From contig CM066327.1 of the NCBI GenBank assembly GCA_033807775.1, forward strand, positions 76,638,795-76,702,794: 64,000 nucleotides of DNA, read 5' to 3'. Origin of the DNA: Saussurea involucrata (lineage: Eukaryota; Streptophyta; Magnoliopsida; Asterales; Asteraceae). The translations under genes and the position numbers were made by a program. Shown one piece after another: positions 33,831 through 45,436 of this stretch; the first letter of the stretch is position 1; each line of letters starts with the position of its first letter. The notes under the pieces were generated by a model that worked only from the letters and a program-made list of their open reading frames with translations, did no database searches and had not been told where the DNA came from.

Positions 33831-35157
33831 TCATCAATATTTGAGATATTGGTAAAGAAGGAAGGTGATACCTGAATTGCAGAGGTTGAAGTAGAGGGAA
33901 TGTCTGAACTTTCTTCCTCATCTTCAATCTTTGCCATAAGACAGAGATTGGCTTCATCATCTTCAGAGTCAGATGATGATTCTTTTTCTTCAGAGGCAAC
34001 CCATTCGTAAACCATCAGGCCTTTGCCTTTCTTCTTGAAGCTTTTCAGCTTCGCATATTTTTCTTTCAGCTTAGCATATTTGTCATCTTTATTCCTGGGA
34101 ATAAAGGATTTCTTGGGAAACGCCGAGTTTCTCGATACTTTCTTAGACCTGCAATCGTTAGCGAAATGTCCAATCTTTTCGCAGTTAAAACAAGTAGCAG
34201 TAGCCTTATCAACAAGAGTTGATGATCTTGGCTTATCAGTTATAGAAAGGGGTTTATTCTTTCTGAACATTTTCTTTTTGGCGAATCTCCTGAACATTTT
34301 TGTTAGGAGAGCCAAAGATTCATCACCATCTGAAAAGTCAGTGTCTGATGACCTTTCAGAGTTACTCTCTAACTCAGTGATAGTGACCGAGGGTCGCTGA
34401 GTAGAGGGTTCCTCTGAGATTAAAGCAACAGGGTTCTTTTGGAATCTTTTACAAGATTCTTCTTAAGATGGCTTGATTGCTCATGATTCAGCATCGTGCC
34501 ATATAAGGTAGCAAGGGTCATTGATCTTAGATCCTTTGACAGCTTGAGACACATAGAATAATTGTCCCAGCTTTCCGGTAAACATTCTAGAAACTTTGTC
34601 AGCACTTCAAAGTTAGAATATTCCTTACCAACAGTTTTCAGATCTATTATTAAGCAATTAAAACGTTGGTGAACTTCAGAGAGAGTCTCATTCTTACCAC
34701 AAATGAAACTTTCATACTGTCTTACCAGGTTGATCTTTTGAGAGTCCTGGACTTCAGTAGTACCTTCATACTGAACACATATTGTGTCCCACATGGCTTT
34801 TGAGGATTTCAGGTTCATGACGGAATAGTATACTTCGTCAGGAAGAGCCATGGATAGTATGGATCTGGCTTTTGTGTCGATAGCCACTTTCTTCTTATCT
34901 TCGTCAGTCCACGTATGAACTTCTTTTGGTACCAGCCTTTCTGGAATAGCAGGTCTATTCTCAGCGGCTGGTACTGCGGCATCAATTCTTACAGGAATAA
35001 ATGGGCCGTTTTCAAGATAATAAGGCATAGTAGGGTCTACACCTTCTAGGAAGAGAGTCATCCTATTTTTCCATAGATTAAAATTATCTCTGGAGAATCT
35101 AGGGGGTTTTATAAGAGAACCATTGTCGATATAATTTGTGTTTGTGTTGGTAGCCAT
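33831..35157 (-). pseudogene. gag: Element E gag, N-terminal half
   Basis: ATG at 35157 (MATNTNTNYIDNGSLIKPPRF). Capsid-like domain through LPESWDNYSMCLKLSKDL; a frameshift near 34430; first knuckle CFNCEKIGHFANDC near 34185; then a Lys-rich and an acidic Ser stretch (EKESSSDSEDDEANLCLMAKIEDEEE), ending at the TRIM. Same domain order as C and D. Confidence 0.92.
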
Positions 35158-35225
35158 TTTCAGAAATAGCAAGGAAGAGAAATCTTAGTATAGATTAGAT
35201 CTTGTTTATGAGATTAAACAAATCC

Positions 35226-35237
35226 GCTCTGATACCA
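35226..35237 (-). other. Primer-binding site of element E
   Basis: Minus strand TGGTATCAGAGC, two bases from the 5' LTR. Confidence 0.93.
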
Positions 35238-35239
35238 CT

Positions 35240-36194
35240 TGTTGGTTCCGAAGGGCTATACAAGTTTGTAGAAGGGGGGTGGGGTTGAATACAAACACAC
35301 AGATTTTACTTTTCTAAATTGTTTATTGATAAATCATTAACAATTTACAGCTTGTTGCGGAAACAAGATTAAGGATAAACCTAAATCTAAATAAGTTGGA
35401 ACACTAAGTTTCTTGCACTAAGCAAGAGAAGGAAATTACTAATAACAACCTATCTCAAGATAAGAAGGATGAACTTGTCCAGAGTTAGCAAGTTACTTCA
35501 AAATGAAGTGAGTTCATCTTCTTATATACTGCATGCATTTAATGCATTGCAGTTTACACTTTACACGTGGCAGTAGCTGATTGGTTGCATGTCATTGACC
35601 TTTTTTGACAACCTTAGTATAGTGTAGTATCAGAGTGGTTGGACGATTTCAGACAATAAGGAGGTTCTTTTTCTGACATATCGTACGGAGTCGTGCAAGG
35701 GTGGTTAAGACAAAAATACTTTGTATGGAGGACTTTATGATCAGCTTTTCGTTGATTCAGCGATCTATCATTCTATGTCAGCGAATGATAGAGTTCAGCG
35801 ATAGCTAAAGTCTTGTACGTGATACTTCACGTTGAGTGGACAAATATGAGTCTTCGCTGATCCGCGTCAGGTTATTAGGAGACTTGTCGCTGGTTCTTGA
35901 GCTTGATCTTCGACTTCAGCGTAGAACCTATGTTAACGTGAAACTTGTCTTCAGGGATCATAAGTAAACTAATTTATCAGCGATCACCATAAGTACTGAA
36001 CAGACTCAGAGCATTATGATGAACAGTGTTCGCTGAATCTTTAATCTAAAGAGTGAGAGTTCCTATCAGCGGTACTGTAAGATCTTAGTAAGTATCAGCG
36101 ATAGTAAAACTCTGATACATATTGTTTTACTTAAAATTTTCACTACGTATATAAGAGAGGGTCATTATCAAATCACTGAGGGTTTGGATCAACA
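35240..36194 (-). repeat. Element E 5' LTR
   Basis: 955 bp, pairing with 24831-25795; ends GGATCAACA on the plus strand, followed by TSD CCACA. Confidence 0.95.
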
Positions 36195-36404
36195 CCACAG
36201 CCACCAAAGCTGAAAAGTTAGCTAAGGTGAAGATCAATGCCCCCAAGGCAAAGAAGACCACTATGGTTAAGAAAATTAACCAAAGTGAAGACTGACAATA
36301 AAGCTGAATCTTCAAATGCTGTGATGATTGCTGAACCTTCCACTTCCTCTACCACCACTGACAAGTGTGGACCCATGGTGAAATGGGTGCCCAAGTCAAA
36401 CTAA
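36195..36404 (+). pseudogene. gag: Element D gag, C-terminal end
   Basis: Continuation after element E: TATKAEKLAKVK, a one-base insertion near 36269, then a basic tail ending KWVPKSN and TAA at 36402-36404. The stop is followed by the pyrimidine-rich TCTTCCTTTGTTTGCATG. Confidence 0.88.
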
Positions 36405-37765
36405 TCTTCCTTTGTTTGCATGTTAAGAAGGGTATATGGTATCTCGATAGCGGATGCTCTAGACACATGACTGGAAAGAAAAGCCTGCTCACTGAATATA
36501 AGGAGGAGAAGGGTCCCTTAGTGACCTTCGGTGGAAACGAAAAAGGCCATACCCGAGGGTTTGGTGTACTTTCTAATGGTACAACAACCTTCAGAAGAGT
36601 CGCATATGTTGAAGGGCTGAAGCATAATCTTCTAAGCATCAGTCAGCTTTGTGACAAGGATAACAAAGTGTTTTTCACTAAGGAATCCTGCTTTGTTACT
36701 GACAAAAAGAAGAAGATAGCTCTCAGCGGATACTGTATGGAAAATGTTTACGTTATAAACATGGACTCTACAACCACTGAGAACTACTGTTTCTTCTCAA
36801 AAGCCTCATCTGATGTCAACTGGCTATGGCATAAGAGGCTCTCTCATCTAAACTTTAAAACATTGAATACTCTTTCTTCTAAAGAGTTGGTTAATGGTCT
36901 ACCTCAACAATCATACGCTAAGGAGTCACTATGTTCAGCGTGTGAGAAAGGGAAACAAACAAAAGCTAGTTTCAAATATAAGCAAGTTTCCTCAGTGTCA
37001 TCTCCTCTACAACTTCTCCATATGGATTTGTTTGACCCTGTTAACAAACAATCCATCGTTGGAAAGAAATATACATTGGTCATAGTTGATGAATTCTCTC
37101 GCTATACCTGGGTAATGTTTCTCCGTTCTAAGAGTGACACCCCTGAAGAACTCATCACCTTCGTCAGGAAAATGGAAGTCCTGAATAACATGACCGTTCG
37201 CTCAATAAGGAGTGATCATGGGACTGAATTCAAAAACAGTTCCCTTGATTCTATCTTTGAGAGCAAGGGTATTTCTCACAACTTTTTCTCAGTGAGAACA
37301 CCGCAACAGAATGGAGTCGCTGGAAGAAGAAATCGAACTATTATCGAAGCTGCACGTTCAATGTTCAACGATTCTCATCTACCTACTCAGTTTTGGGCAG
37401 AAGCTGTCAACACTGCTTGTTTTACGCAAAACAGGTCGCTGATAGTCAAAAGATTCAAGAAGACAGCCTATGAATTTTTCCATGGGAGAAAGCCTTTAAT
37501 TAGCTTTCTTCACATCTTTGGATGTCAGTGTTTCATACTGAACAACAGAGATGCCCTTGGAAAGTTTTATCCCAAGGCTGATGATGGAATATTTCTTGGA
37601 TACTCCTCAGTCTCCAAAGCCTTCAGAGTCTTCAATCGTAGAAAACAAACTCTAGAAGAAACTATCCACGTCACTTTTGATGAATCCCGTTCAACGAACT
37701 CTAGACCTTCTGCTAATACTGAAGAACTGAATCAATGGATGTTTTCTCATCTTGGTGATTCATAA
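36405..37765 (+). pseudogene. Element D protease and integrase
   Basis: GIWYLDSGCSRHMTGKK holds an intact protease DSG. Then come FGGNEKGHTRGFGVL, the integrase finger (WLWHKRLSHLNF, CSACEKGKQTK) and the core: MDLFDP (Gly of the usual DLFGP is Asp), RSDHGTEF and NGVAGRRNRTI. In the last motif the catalytic Glu of VERRNRT is Gly, so the triad is broken. A TAA at 37763-37765 replaces Glu. Further in-frame pol follows. Confidence 0.92.
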
Positions 37766-39688
37766 AATGTTCCCACTCCTCAATCTCATACTCATCCCGC
37801 TGAAGATGATGATCCTACCATCATCCCAAACATGCAGACAAGTGAAGCTGAAACATCATGGGTTTCAGTTGTTCCTATTAACACTATGCCTGCCTCTGAA
37901 CCTTCATTCTCAGATATACCATCTACTTCTCAACAATCAGTAAATGAAATGATATCTGCTCCACTTCCTTTCTTGGCTGAAATACCAGAAGTTGCTGAAG
38001 CCTCATCTTCAGCTCCTCCAGAAGTTCAGGTTGAGTCAGCGGCTTATGCTCCGGCTCAGCGATGGACTATCAATCACCCTATTGAACAAATTCTTGGTGA
38101 TCCAAATGCTGGTGTTCAGACTCGACGAAGTGCGGGTAACATTTGTTTATTTGTGAACTTTATTTCTCTGATTGAACCAAAGCAAACATATGATACCCTC
38201 CAAGATCCAAACTGGGTCAGCGCTATGCAAGAAGAGCTGTAAGAATTTGAAAGAAACAAAGTTTGAAAGCTTGTTCGAAGACCATCTGATAAATCAGTGA
38301 TAGGCACTAAATGGGTCTATCGAAACAAGTTGGATGAACATGGGACTATAACCCACAACAAGGCTCATCTTGTTGCTCAGGGATACAGACAAGAGGAAGG
38401 TATAGATTACGACGAAACCTTTGCTCCAGTGGCAAGATTTGAAGCCATTCGTCTATTCTTACCTTACGCAGTACACAGAGACTTCAAAGTTTATCAAATG
38501 GATGTGAAGTCAGCATTCTTCAATGGAAAGTTGAATGAAGAAGTCTACGTCGAACAACCTCCAGGATTCTCAGATCCTAAGCATCCAGGTTATGTTTATA
38601 AACTGGATAAGGCACTTTATGGCTTAAAGCAAGCTCCTCGTGCATGGTATGACACTCTCTCTACTTATCGCCATATTGAAAAATTTGAGCGTGGTAAAAT
38701 TGATAAAACTCTATTTTTCAGGAAAGTAAAAGGTCATATTATTCTTGTTAAAATATATATCGATGATATTATATTTGGTTCCACTAACCCTGACCTATGT
38801 ACTCGTTTCGCTGAAAGAATGAAAGCTGAATATAAAATGAGTATGATGGGTGAACTAACATATTTCCTTGGTCTTCAAATCAAACAGAGTGAAGAAGGAA
38901 CTTTCATTCACCAAGTTAAGTAAGTTAAAGATATGCTGAAGAAATTTGATTTAACTCAGAGCTCAGCTATGAAAACCCCTATGGTCCCACCGCTAACACT
39001 AAACAAGGATCCTAATGGAAAATCTGTTAATGTCACAGCGTACCGTGGGATGATCGGCTCTCTTCTGTATCTTACAGCTAGCCGACCTGATATTATGTAC
39101 GCAACCTGTTTGCGTACACGATGTCAAGCTGAACCTAAGGAATCTCATATGATCGCTGTAAAGCGAATCTTTCGTTACCTTAAGGGTACTCCTAACCTAG
39201 GTCTTTGGTATCCCTAAGACTCAGGGTTCAATCTAATCGCCTATTCAGATAGTGATTTTGCAGGTTGCAAATTGGATAGGAAAAGCACCACAGGAGGATG
39301 TCAGCTCCTGGGTGGAAAGCTGGTGAGTTGGACAAGTAAAAAGCAAAACTCAGTGTCCACCTCAACCGCTGAGGCTGAGTACGTAGCCGCTGGAACCTGT
39401 TGTTCTCCGGTCTTGTGGATGAGAAATCAACTACTGGACTATGACCTTTCAATCTATTGCGACAGCACTAGTTCCATCGCTATAGCCAACAATCCAGTGC
39501 TACATTCAAAGACCAAACACATCGAAATTAGGTATCATTTTATCAGAGATCATGTGATGAATGGTGATATAGAACTTCATTTTAGCTCAACTGACTTTCA
39601 GTTACCTGATCTATTCACCAAGCCTCTTGATGAGACAAGATTCAACTTTCTCATCAGCGAGCTTGGAATGCTGAACTTTGAAGAGTAA
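37766..39688 (+). pseudogene. Element D reverse transcriptase and RNase H
   Basis: One continuous frame with stops: TAA 38240-38242, TGA 38264-38266 (Trp in E), TAA 38921-38923 (Tyr in E), TAA 39215-39217 (Lys in E). RT motifs: GTKWVYRNKLDEHG, YDETFAPVARFEAIRLF, DVKSAFFNGKLNEEVYV, LYGLKQAPRAWYD and YIDDIIFGST (Ile in place of the usual Val; both Asp kept). RNase H: AYSDSDFAGC, STAEAEYVAAG, NNPVLHSKTKHIEIRYHF, LFTKPLDETRFNFL, ending LNFEE at 39688. No frameshift, only point nonsense. Confidence 0.93.
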
Positions 39689-40137
39689 AATCTTCTGTGG
39701 TTCACATTTGATCAGTGATTACAATGAACTCGTATAACCCTTCTCATCACATACTCTCTGAACAAACTTGATTCACTGATATTAAGGTATGTTCTCTCTT
39801 ACTCACTGACGTTCACATATGAATGCAAGATTTCAAAACAAACTGCATCGCTGAATGTCTTTTCCTTTCAGTGATACTTTGAAATTTCTAAATTTAACAC
39901 TGATATTTCTATTCAGTGCTTCATGTTTTCGAAAATTGTCCCTGAGTTTTCAAAAACCTCAGAGACATCCTAAAATATGAAAGGACGTTTGTGACGTCAT
40001 CATAACGGATAAGTCATGGCACGTTTTCTCTGACACGTTCGCCCGTTTCCACTTCCTTGTCCAATCAAAATCGAGGGACGTGTCCGTGTCATCATGAAAA
40101 ACATTCCCGCTCATTGTTTTTCTTTCTCTACTCTCAC
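39689..40137 (+). other. Spacer and upstream promoter-like DNA of the element D third ORF
   Basis: No gene seen. Scattered TCAGTGAT and CGCTGAA words and CACGT or ACGTGT words near 40020-40080 ahead of the TATA box. Confidence 0.5.
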
Positions 40138-40146
40138 TATATAAAC
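40138..40146 (+). promoter_or_regulatory. Putative internal TATA box of element D third ORF
   Basis: TATATAAAC, preceded by CT-rich DNA, about 1 kb before the ATG at 41137. The long gap is due to the 473-bp leader duplication plus a possible leader intron. Confidence 0.5.
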
Positions 40147-40228
40147 ACATTCGAGTTTTAATTTTTACCTTTACGCGAACTTCATCTTCTTCAAGCAAGA
40201 TTTCTCTGTTGCATTCAAGATAAAAACT

Positions 40229-41132
40229 CGAGAACCTGTTCATCTTCATCTTCTTAAACATCACAGGTTAATATCTCTTTTATTTTGCAACTAATAAACT
40301 TGTTTTTGATCTTATTATTGTTTTTAACAGATCAAACAAAAGAAACCTTTCTAAAATAAAATCATTTTCTTTTCATGATTTTATGAACACAATCTTCATG
40401 GTTGTTCTTCAAGTTTAAAACAAGAATATCAAACTTGTATCTTCATATGTTTTTCCAGAATCCTTCTTCAAAAGGAAACTGGAAAATAAGACATTCACTA
40501 TGTTTTGTATTTCTTTGTGAAAACAAGAAAAAACCCAAATCTTCATTAAGACATCTTTTGTCTAAATGAAAAGTACAAAACCCAAAAACATCTTATTTGG
40601 AAAATCTTTCCACATTAAGACATTTTTGTCCATCTTCTTCATGTTTATATGTGATAAACATGAAGAAGATTAATATCTTCTTAAACATCACAGGTTAATA
40701 TCGAGAACCTGTTCATCTTCATCTTCTTAAACATTGCAGGTTAATATCTCTTTTATTTTGCAACTAATAAACTTGTTTTTGATCTTATTATTGTTTTTAA
40801 CAGATCAAACAAACGAAACCTTTCTAAAATAAAATCATTTTCTTTTCATGATTTTCTGAACACAATCTTCATGGTTATTCTTCAAGTTTAAAACAAGAAT
40901 CTCAAACTTGTATCTTCATATGTTTTTTCAGAATCCTTCTTCAAAAGGAAACTGGAAAATAAGAAATTCACTATGTTTTGTATTTCTTTGTCAAAACAAG
41001 AAAAAACCCAAATCTTCATTAAGACATCTTTTGTCTGAATGAAATGTGCAAAACCCAAAAACATCTTATTTGGAAAATCTTTCCACATTAAGACATTTTT
41101 GTTCATCTTCTTCATGTTTATATGTGATAAAC
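40229..41132 (+). repeat. Direct tandem duplication in the leader of the element D third ORF
   Basis: 40229-40659 and 40702-41132 are near-identical at offset 473, separated by 42 bases (40660-40701). These 42 bases create a perfect 17-bp inverted repeat with a 5-base loop (arms 40632-40648 and 40654-40670) and then recopy TCTTCTTAAACATCACAGG. Each copy contains the CAG|GTTAAT and TTTTTAACAG strings of a possible leader intron. Confidence 0.85.
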
Positions 41133-41136
41133 CTAA

Positions 41137-43753
41137 ATGGCATCTTCTACTGAAACTCCTGCTGCTAAGCCCTCCACTGCTGATGAGGTTACTGAACTCA
41201 TAAAATCTCCTCAGGTTAAATTTAACCTTAAGCAAGTTACCTTTCAGAGCAACAACCCCTATGCTCTCTTCGACTTTACCCAAAAGAAGCAGGTCACACA
41301 CCTGGATGATGCTGTGAACTTCCTCAAAACCTATCCCTTATCGACAACTCTTACTATTGCACCCCCAGCTTATCGATCTCTTCTAGCTCAGTTCTGGTAT
41401 ACTGCCAGAAGAGCTCAGGTCCCCTCACCCAAAGACCCAAAGAAAATACTCGATGTCATTCTCTGTGACACCAAGCATGGAACCTCAAAGATCACCCCTG
41501 GTCATATCAGGCGTGCTCTGAACCTTCCTGGCAGTACCAAAGAAAACCGCTTCATCCCTCTGCCAAACCCCAGAAACCTCGCTGATAGAGAAGCCCTGAT
41601 TGCATTTGATCAACTTCGCTCACTTGATCAGCTGCCTGACAGCAAAAGCTGGGTCAACTGACCAAGCATCTCAACCTCAACAGGCCATGGGATATGCTCT
41701 GCTGAAAGGTCTTAACATTGATTGGGCATCAATTATTTACAATGATCTGGTGTTCAGGGTGGACATGGCTGACAGACCAATATGTGTTCCTTATCCCAGG
41801 TTTGTCAGTGCCATCTTTCTACACGGACTTGGGAACGAATACCCAAAAGTGGGTGACCTGAAACTCTCTCAAGCTGGCCCTAAGGTGCTCGACTTCAAAG
41901 CCTTGCCAAACGAGGTACGTCTCTCTTCTCTATTAACTCTTCTCAACCCTAATTCTTCTACTTCTGCAGCTACCTCCACGGTAAAAAACCAACCGCTGGT
42001 ACCCAGGCTGCAACCTCCACTCCTTCTAAGAAAAGGAAACACTCTACTTCCCCACTTGATTCTCAAAGGATCAAGAAAACCAAAGAGCAACCCCCAAGCA
42101 TTCACACGCTGAAGACTCCACGACTCTTTCTATACAAGAGCCGCTGGATAGTTCTGTGGTACGCTCTGCCACAGCTGATAAAGCCACCCCTTCCATACCA
42201 ACTTCAGCGTCTCTAAACGCTGAGGTTATAAACTTGGAACAGAACCCCTCTCCTTCAGACCATCTAAGGACTGAAGAAGTAATTCTCAGCGGATCCAACG
42301 CTGAACCTCTCACCCATTCCCTCTTCTCAACCGTTGTTCCTCCCACTCAATCTTTGGACCTTCCACCGGTTTTCCCACCGTTCTCTGGAACGCCCGTCAT
42401 CCTACATGATACAGTTGTTGATACTCTACTTAGGATGATGGATGCAAATATAGGATCTGCAGGCACCTCAATGCGCCAAGGCACTCTTGAAGGTGACATA
42501 GAACACTTCTCAGGTCATCGTGATTTTTATGATTTCACCAACCCGCCTGCAGGTATACACAAAACCATAGACATTCCTCTCTCAAAATCCCTAACTTCTG
42601 AGCTTTCCTCTGTTTATAAGTTATTAACTGTTGCAGGTCCTAATTTGGGAGATATCAACACCTCCCTGGAGGCCCTGGAAACAAAGGTGGATTCTTTCAC
42701 CACCACTCTCTCTGCTAACTCTTCAGTTGTTACAAACGCTGGAGAGGACTCAAGAAGCTGACCACCGAGGTCGAAAAGAAAGCCGCCAGTGCTGATCTGG
42801 AGAAGGTGGGTGGTAGCATTGGTCAATTTGCTACTACTCTCGCTGAAAACTCCACTTTCGTCAACGATCTCAACTGCACCAACATCACCCTCTCCGCAAA
42901 CTTCACCTCTCTATCCAATGAAGTCACATCATTGAATACAGAGATTGGTACTCTTAAGGGAGAGGTGTCTACAGTCAAGATTGAGGTCGGAAATGTCAAA
43001 GACCTCCTTCAGCAGATTCTCGACCTCCTGAACGCCCCAACTTGTACTCCATCTCACTTCACTCAGGCTGATCGAGAAGATCTACAAAAGATCAGTCCTA
43101 CTATTTCTGGCCTGGAAGACAGAATAGTAGTGATTGAATCCTTCATGGGAATCACTGGCCTGGAAGACAGTGATCCTATGACTGCTGCTGCTGCTGCTTC
43201 TATATTCTCCCCCATCCATCATGTGGAAGAGGGGGAGAAGACTGAAGACCTTCCCCATAATGCTGAGGGGGAGGAGAAAAATCTTGAAGACCTTCCCCGT
43301 AACTGAGGGGGAGGGTATTGTTTCCGATGCTGCTGCTGATACAACAAAGAAACCTTAGGGAGTTGAAAACCCTGAGGGAACCGAGAAACCTCCCTCTGAA
43401 TTTGAGGGGAAGCAACTCGATAAGCATCTCGAAACTGATGCTGGTGTCACCGTACCCTACGCTGACGAAGAAGAATCTGAAGCTGAGGAAGAAAAAGAAG
43501 AAAATGAAGACCTCGATCTTGAGGACAACGAACCATCATCATCCCCTAAGGACGATGATGATGATGACGATGATGATGACTTCTTCTTCGTTCAGCCCAA
43601 GAAGATCCCTGCTCAAAAGGGGTCATGATAAATGAACCATCAAGGGAGACAACCAAGACAAAACCTGCAACAACTGAAGCTGATAAAGGCAAGAACAAAG
43701 GCCTCGCTGCAGAAGGCAATCTGTCTGTCCTTCAGATAAAGCCAATTTGTCAG
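41137..43753 (+). pseudogene. Element D third ORF, 5' exons (env-like position)
   Basis: ATG at 41137 (MASSTETPAAKPSTADE). The N-domain has QVTHLDDAVNFLKTYPLS, LLAQFWYTARR and ITPGHIRRALNLPG; after a shift near 41598 it shows NFAHLISCLTAKAGSTDQAS and YALLKGLNIDWASIIYNDL. This order matches the A third ORF (…KSGSQDQAS…DYAKVLYKEIL). A possible short intron lies at 41915-41969. Later parts are a KKRK basic patch, a Ser and Pro-rich region, a coiled-coil-like part (NEVTSLNTEIGTLKGEV; VGNVKDLLQQILDLL), EGE motifs coded by GAGGGGGAG, and an Asp run near 43550. Several frameshifts. Function unknown. Confidence 0.7.
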
Positions 43754-43912
43754 GTACAATATCTCTTATTCCCTTACACTCCATCCCTCCTCTATCCCTT
43801 CTCAACCTCAATTCTCCTCTCCATAAATCCTCCATACACTTAAACCTCATTCTTTTCTCTATCTCTTTCTTCCCAAATGATCTTATTAAAACGATCGCTG
43901 TGTTTCAGCTAG
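43754..43912 (+). other. Intron in third ORF of element D
   Basis: Donor TGTCAG|GTAC after ...IKPICQ; acceptor GTGTTTCAGCTAG| before SSPLFEDPAEVP. Phase 0, same site as in element E. 159 bases, pyrimidine-rich. Confidence 0.72.
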
Positions 43913-45161
43913 TCCTCTCCCCTGTTTGAGGATCCAGCTGAAGTTCCTACGGCTGCAACTCCATCAACAATAATCCCATCTCCTATCGCTGAGGAAATAA
44001 TCCTAGTCTTGGATTTCACCATTGAGACTGATGAACCCGAAGAACAACTGCTCTCTCATAAAAACAGACCTTCCTTGGCTTCTCAAACGCTAAGCGAAGA
44101 AGATCAGAAAAAGAGAGATGAAATGATCAAAAAAGCTTGAAGATCAGCGAATCATTCTTCCTCGACACAAAGTCAATGTTACTAAGTTCAGACTATCAAG
44201 GAAAGAATACGCTGATCATCTCAAGGCTGAAAAACAACTCTCCAATCGAAGGCAAGCTGAAGAACAAGATAAATCCTACGCCATCCAGCTTGTCCAACAA
44301 TCGGTGAAGGACTCTGATCTGAAAAGAACTCCCATTGATGTCCAACGTCAATTGTGGAAAGACGCCAAGAAGATCATCGAAGAAAAGACCAAGGTATCTG
44401 ACTCTACCTTGGAATGGTGCAAAGAAAAACTGCACTATCGATATCGGCCAGCCAGAATCCACAAAGTATTCATCAAGGGAAGAGCGACAATAAAGGTTCC
44501 AGTTGTGGAAGTCGATATATTCAGAGAAAACGGTACCAAGGAAACCGTCTACGCCTCTTCAATGAAGAAGTACGGTCTCTCTGAGTGGTTGGAGATGCGA
44601 ATAGCCATTCAGCGATCTCGCTCACAATTCAAGAGCCATGTCGAGAAAACGATCAATCAACAGATCGACTTGGTTTCTTCTGCTGTGGATATTCATCCTC
44701 ATCCTCCTAATCCAGATCAACGAAGAAGGGCCTCTGCAAAGAAAAAGATAATACCTTCAGATTCAGGTCCTCCTATCAGAAATGAAACTGGTATTGGTTT
44801 TTCTCGTGCTGAAGTACTTGGTCCTGAACCTGACCTCTCAGCGTTGGACACCTCTCTGCCCCTTGGTGAACGCTTCATCCCTGGAAAAGTCTTAAGCGAA
44901 CCTTATCGTATCTTCTTTCAAGACTATGATGGACGAGAACGCTTTCAACGCATCTCTGAGCTTCCCATCACTCCTATCGAACAACTCAGGGATCTCGTCT
45001 ATTGGTGTGAATTCAGAGACGATCTCCTCGGATAATACATGAAGCCCTTGATCTTTTCTGAAGCAAAGAACAGACGTGACCTTGGAGAAACTGTCGCTGA
45101 CTGTATGATCCCTACCACAAGAACCCATGATGAACTTCTCATTAAGGAAGAACCTTTCTAG
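43913..45161 (+). pseudogene. Element D third ORF, 3' exon
   Basis: Frame SSPLFEDPAEVP ... ETDEPEEQLLSHKNRPSL ... DEMIKK, shift near 44138, then SRKEYADHLKAEKQ, TPIDVQRQLWKDAKKIIEE, VPVVEVDIFRENGTK, YGLSEWLEMRIAIQRSRSQFKSHVEK, GIGFSRAEVLGPEPDLSALD and RISELPITPIEQLRDLVYW. It passes a TAA at 45033 to LLIKEEPF and TAG at 45159-45161. It is strongly similar to the E exon. The conserved end suggests past selection on the protein; no known domain recognised. Confidence 0.72.
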
Positions 45162-45436
45162 CTGATAGGATTTCCTTGTAATTCTTCTATCTTTATCAGC
45201 TTATATCTTTTGTACTTTTAAATTTAATTGATGTACTTATAATTTTTCCACTTCCCTCTGTAACTTATACGAAGTTAAAAGAAAATTTTCAGCGAATGTA
45301 CTTTACTCCATCAGTACACAAAAGATCCCAGAAAACAGTAAAAAGGGACAAATATTTTATGAGTTCTTTTTATCCTTATGTTTTCATTATTAGCAATTTT
45401 CTTTTGTTGCTAAGTCATAATCAAATACGGGGAGAT
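45162..45436 (+). other. 3' untranslated part of element D with altered polypurine tract
   Basis: Non-coding. The tract before the LTR reads ACGGGGAGAT, one base away from the AGGGGGAGAT of E. Confidence 0.75.

Larger units (their letters stand above)
24831..36194 (-). mobile_element. Element E: full-length minus-strand Sirevirus-like copia
   Basis: 11,364 bp. On the minus strand: 5' LTR 36194-35240, primer site 35237-35226, gag, protease, integrase, RT, RNase H, third ORF, polypurine tract (25796-25806) and 3' LTR 25795-24831. It is the same family as C and D. It hosts a 508-bp TRIM in gag. About 2 kb of the third ORF present in D are missing. Defects include frameshifts, stops and loss of the protease Asp. 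Confidence 0.95.
24826..36199. repeat. Target-site duplication CCACA of element E
   Basis: CCACA at 24826-24830 and 36195-36199. Joining the flanks restores SKCPTATKAEK, the sequence after the second gag knuckle. Confidence 0.97.

Noticed and set aside
41915..41969. Firm intron call in the D third ORF
   Set aside because: Borders look good (GTACGT...TTCTGCAG) but the length is 55 bases and the phase does not fit, so I kept it only as possible.
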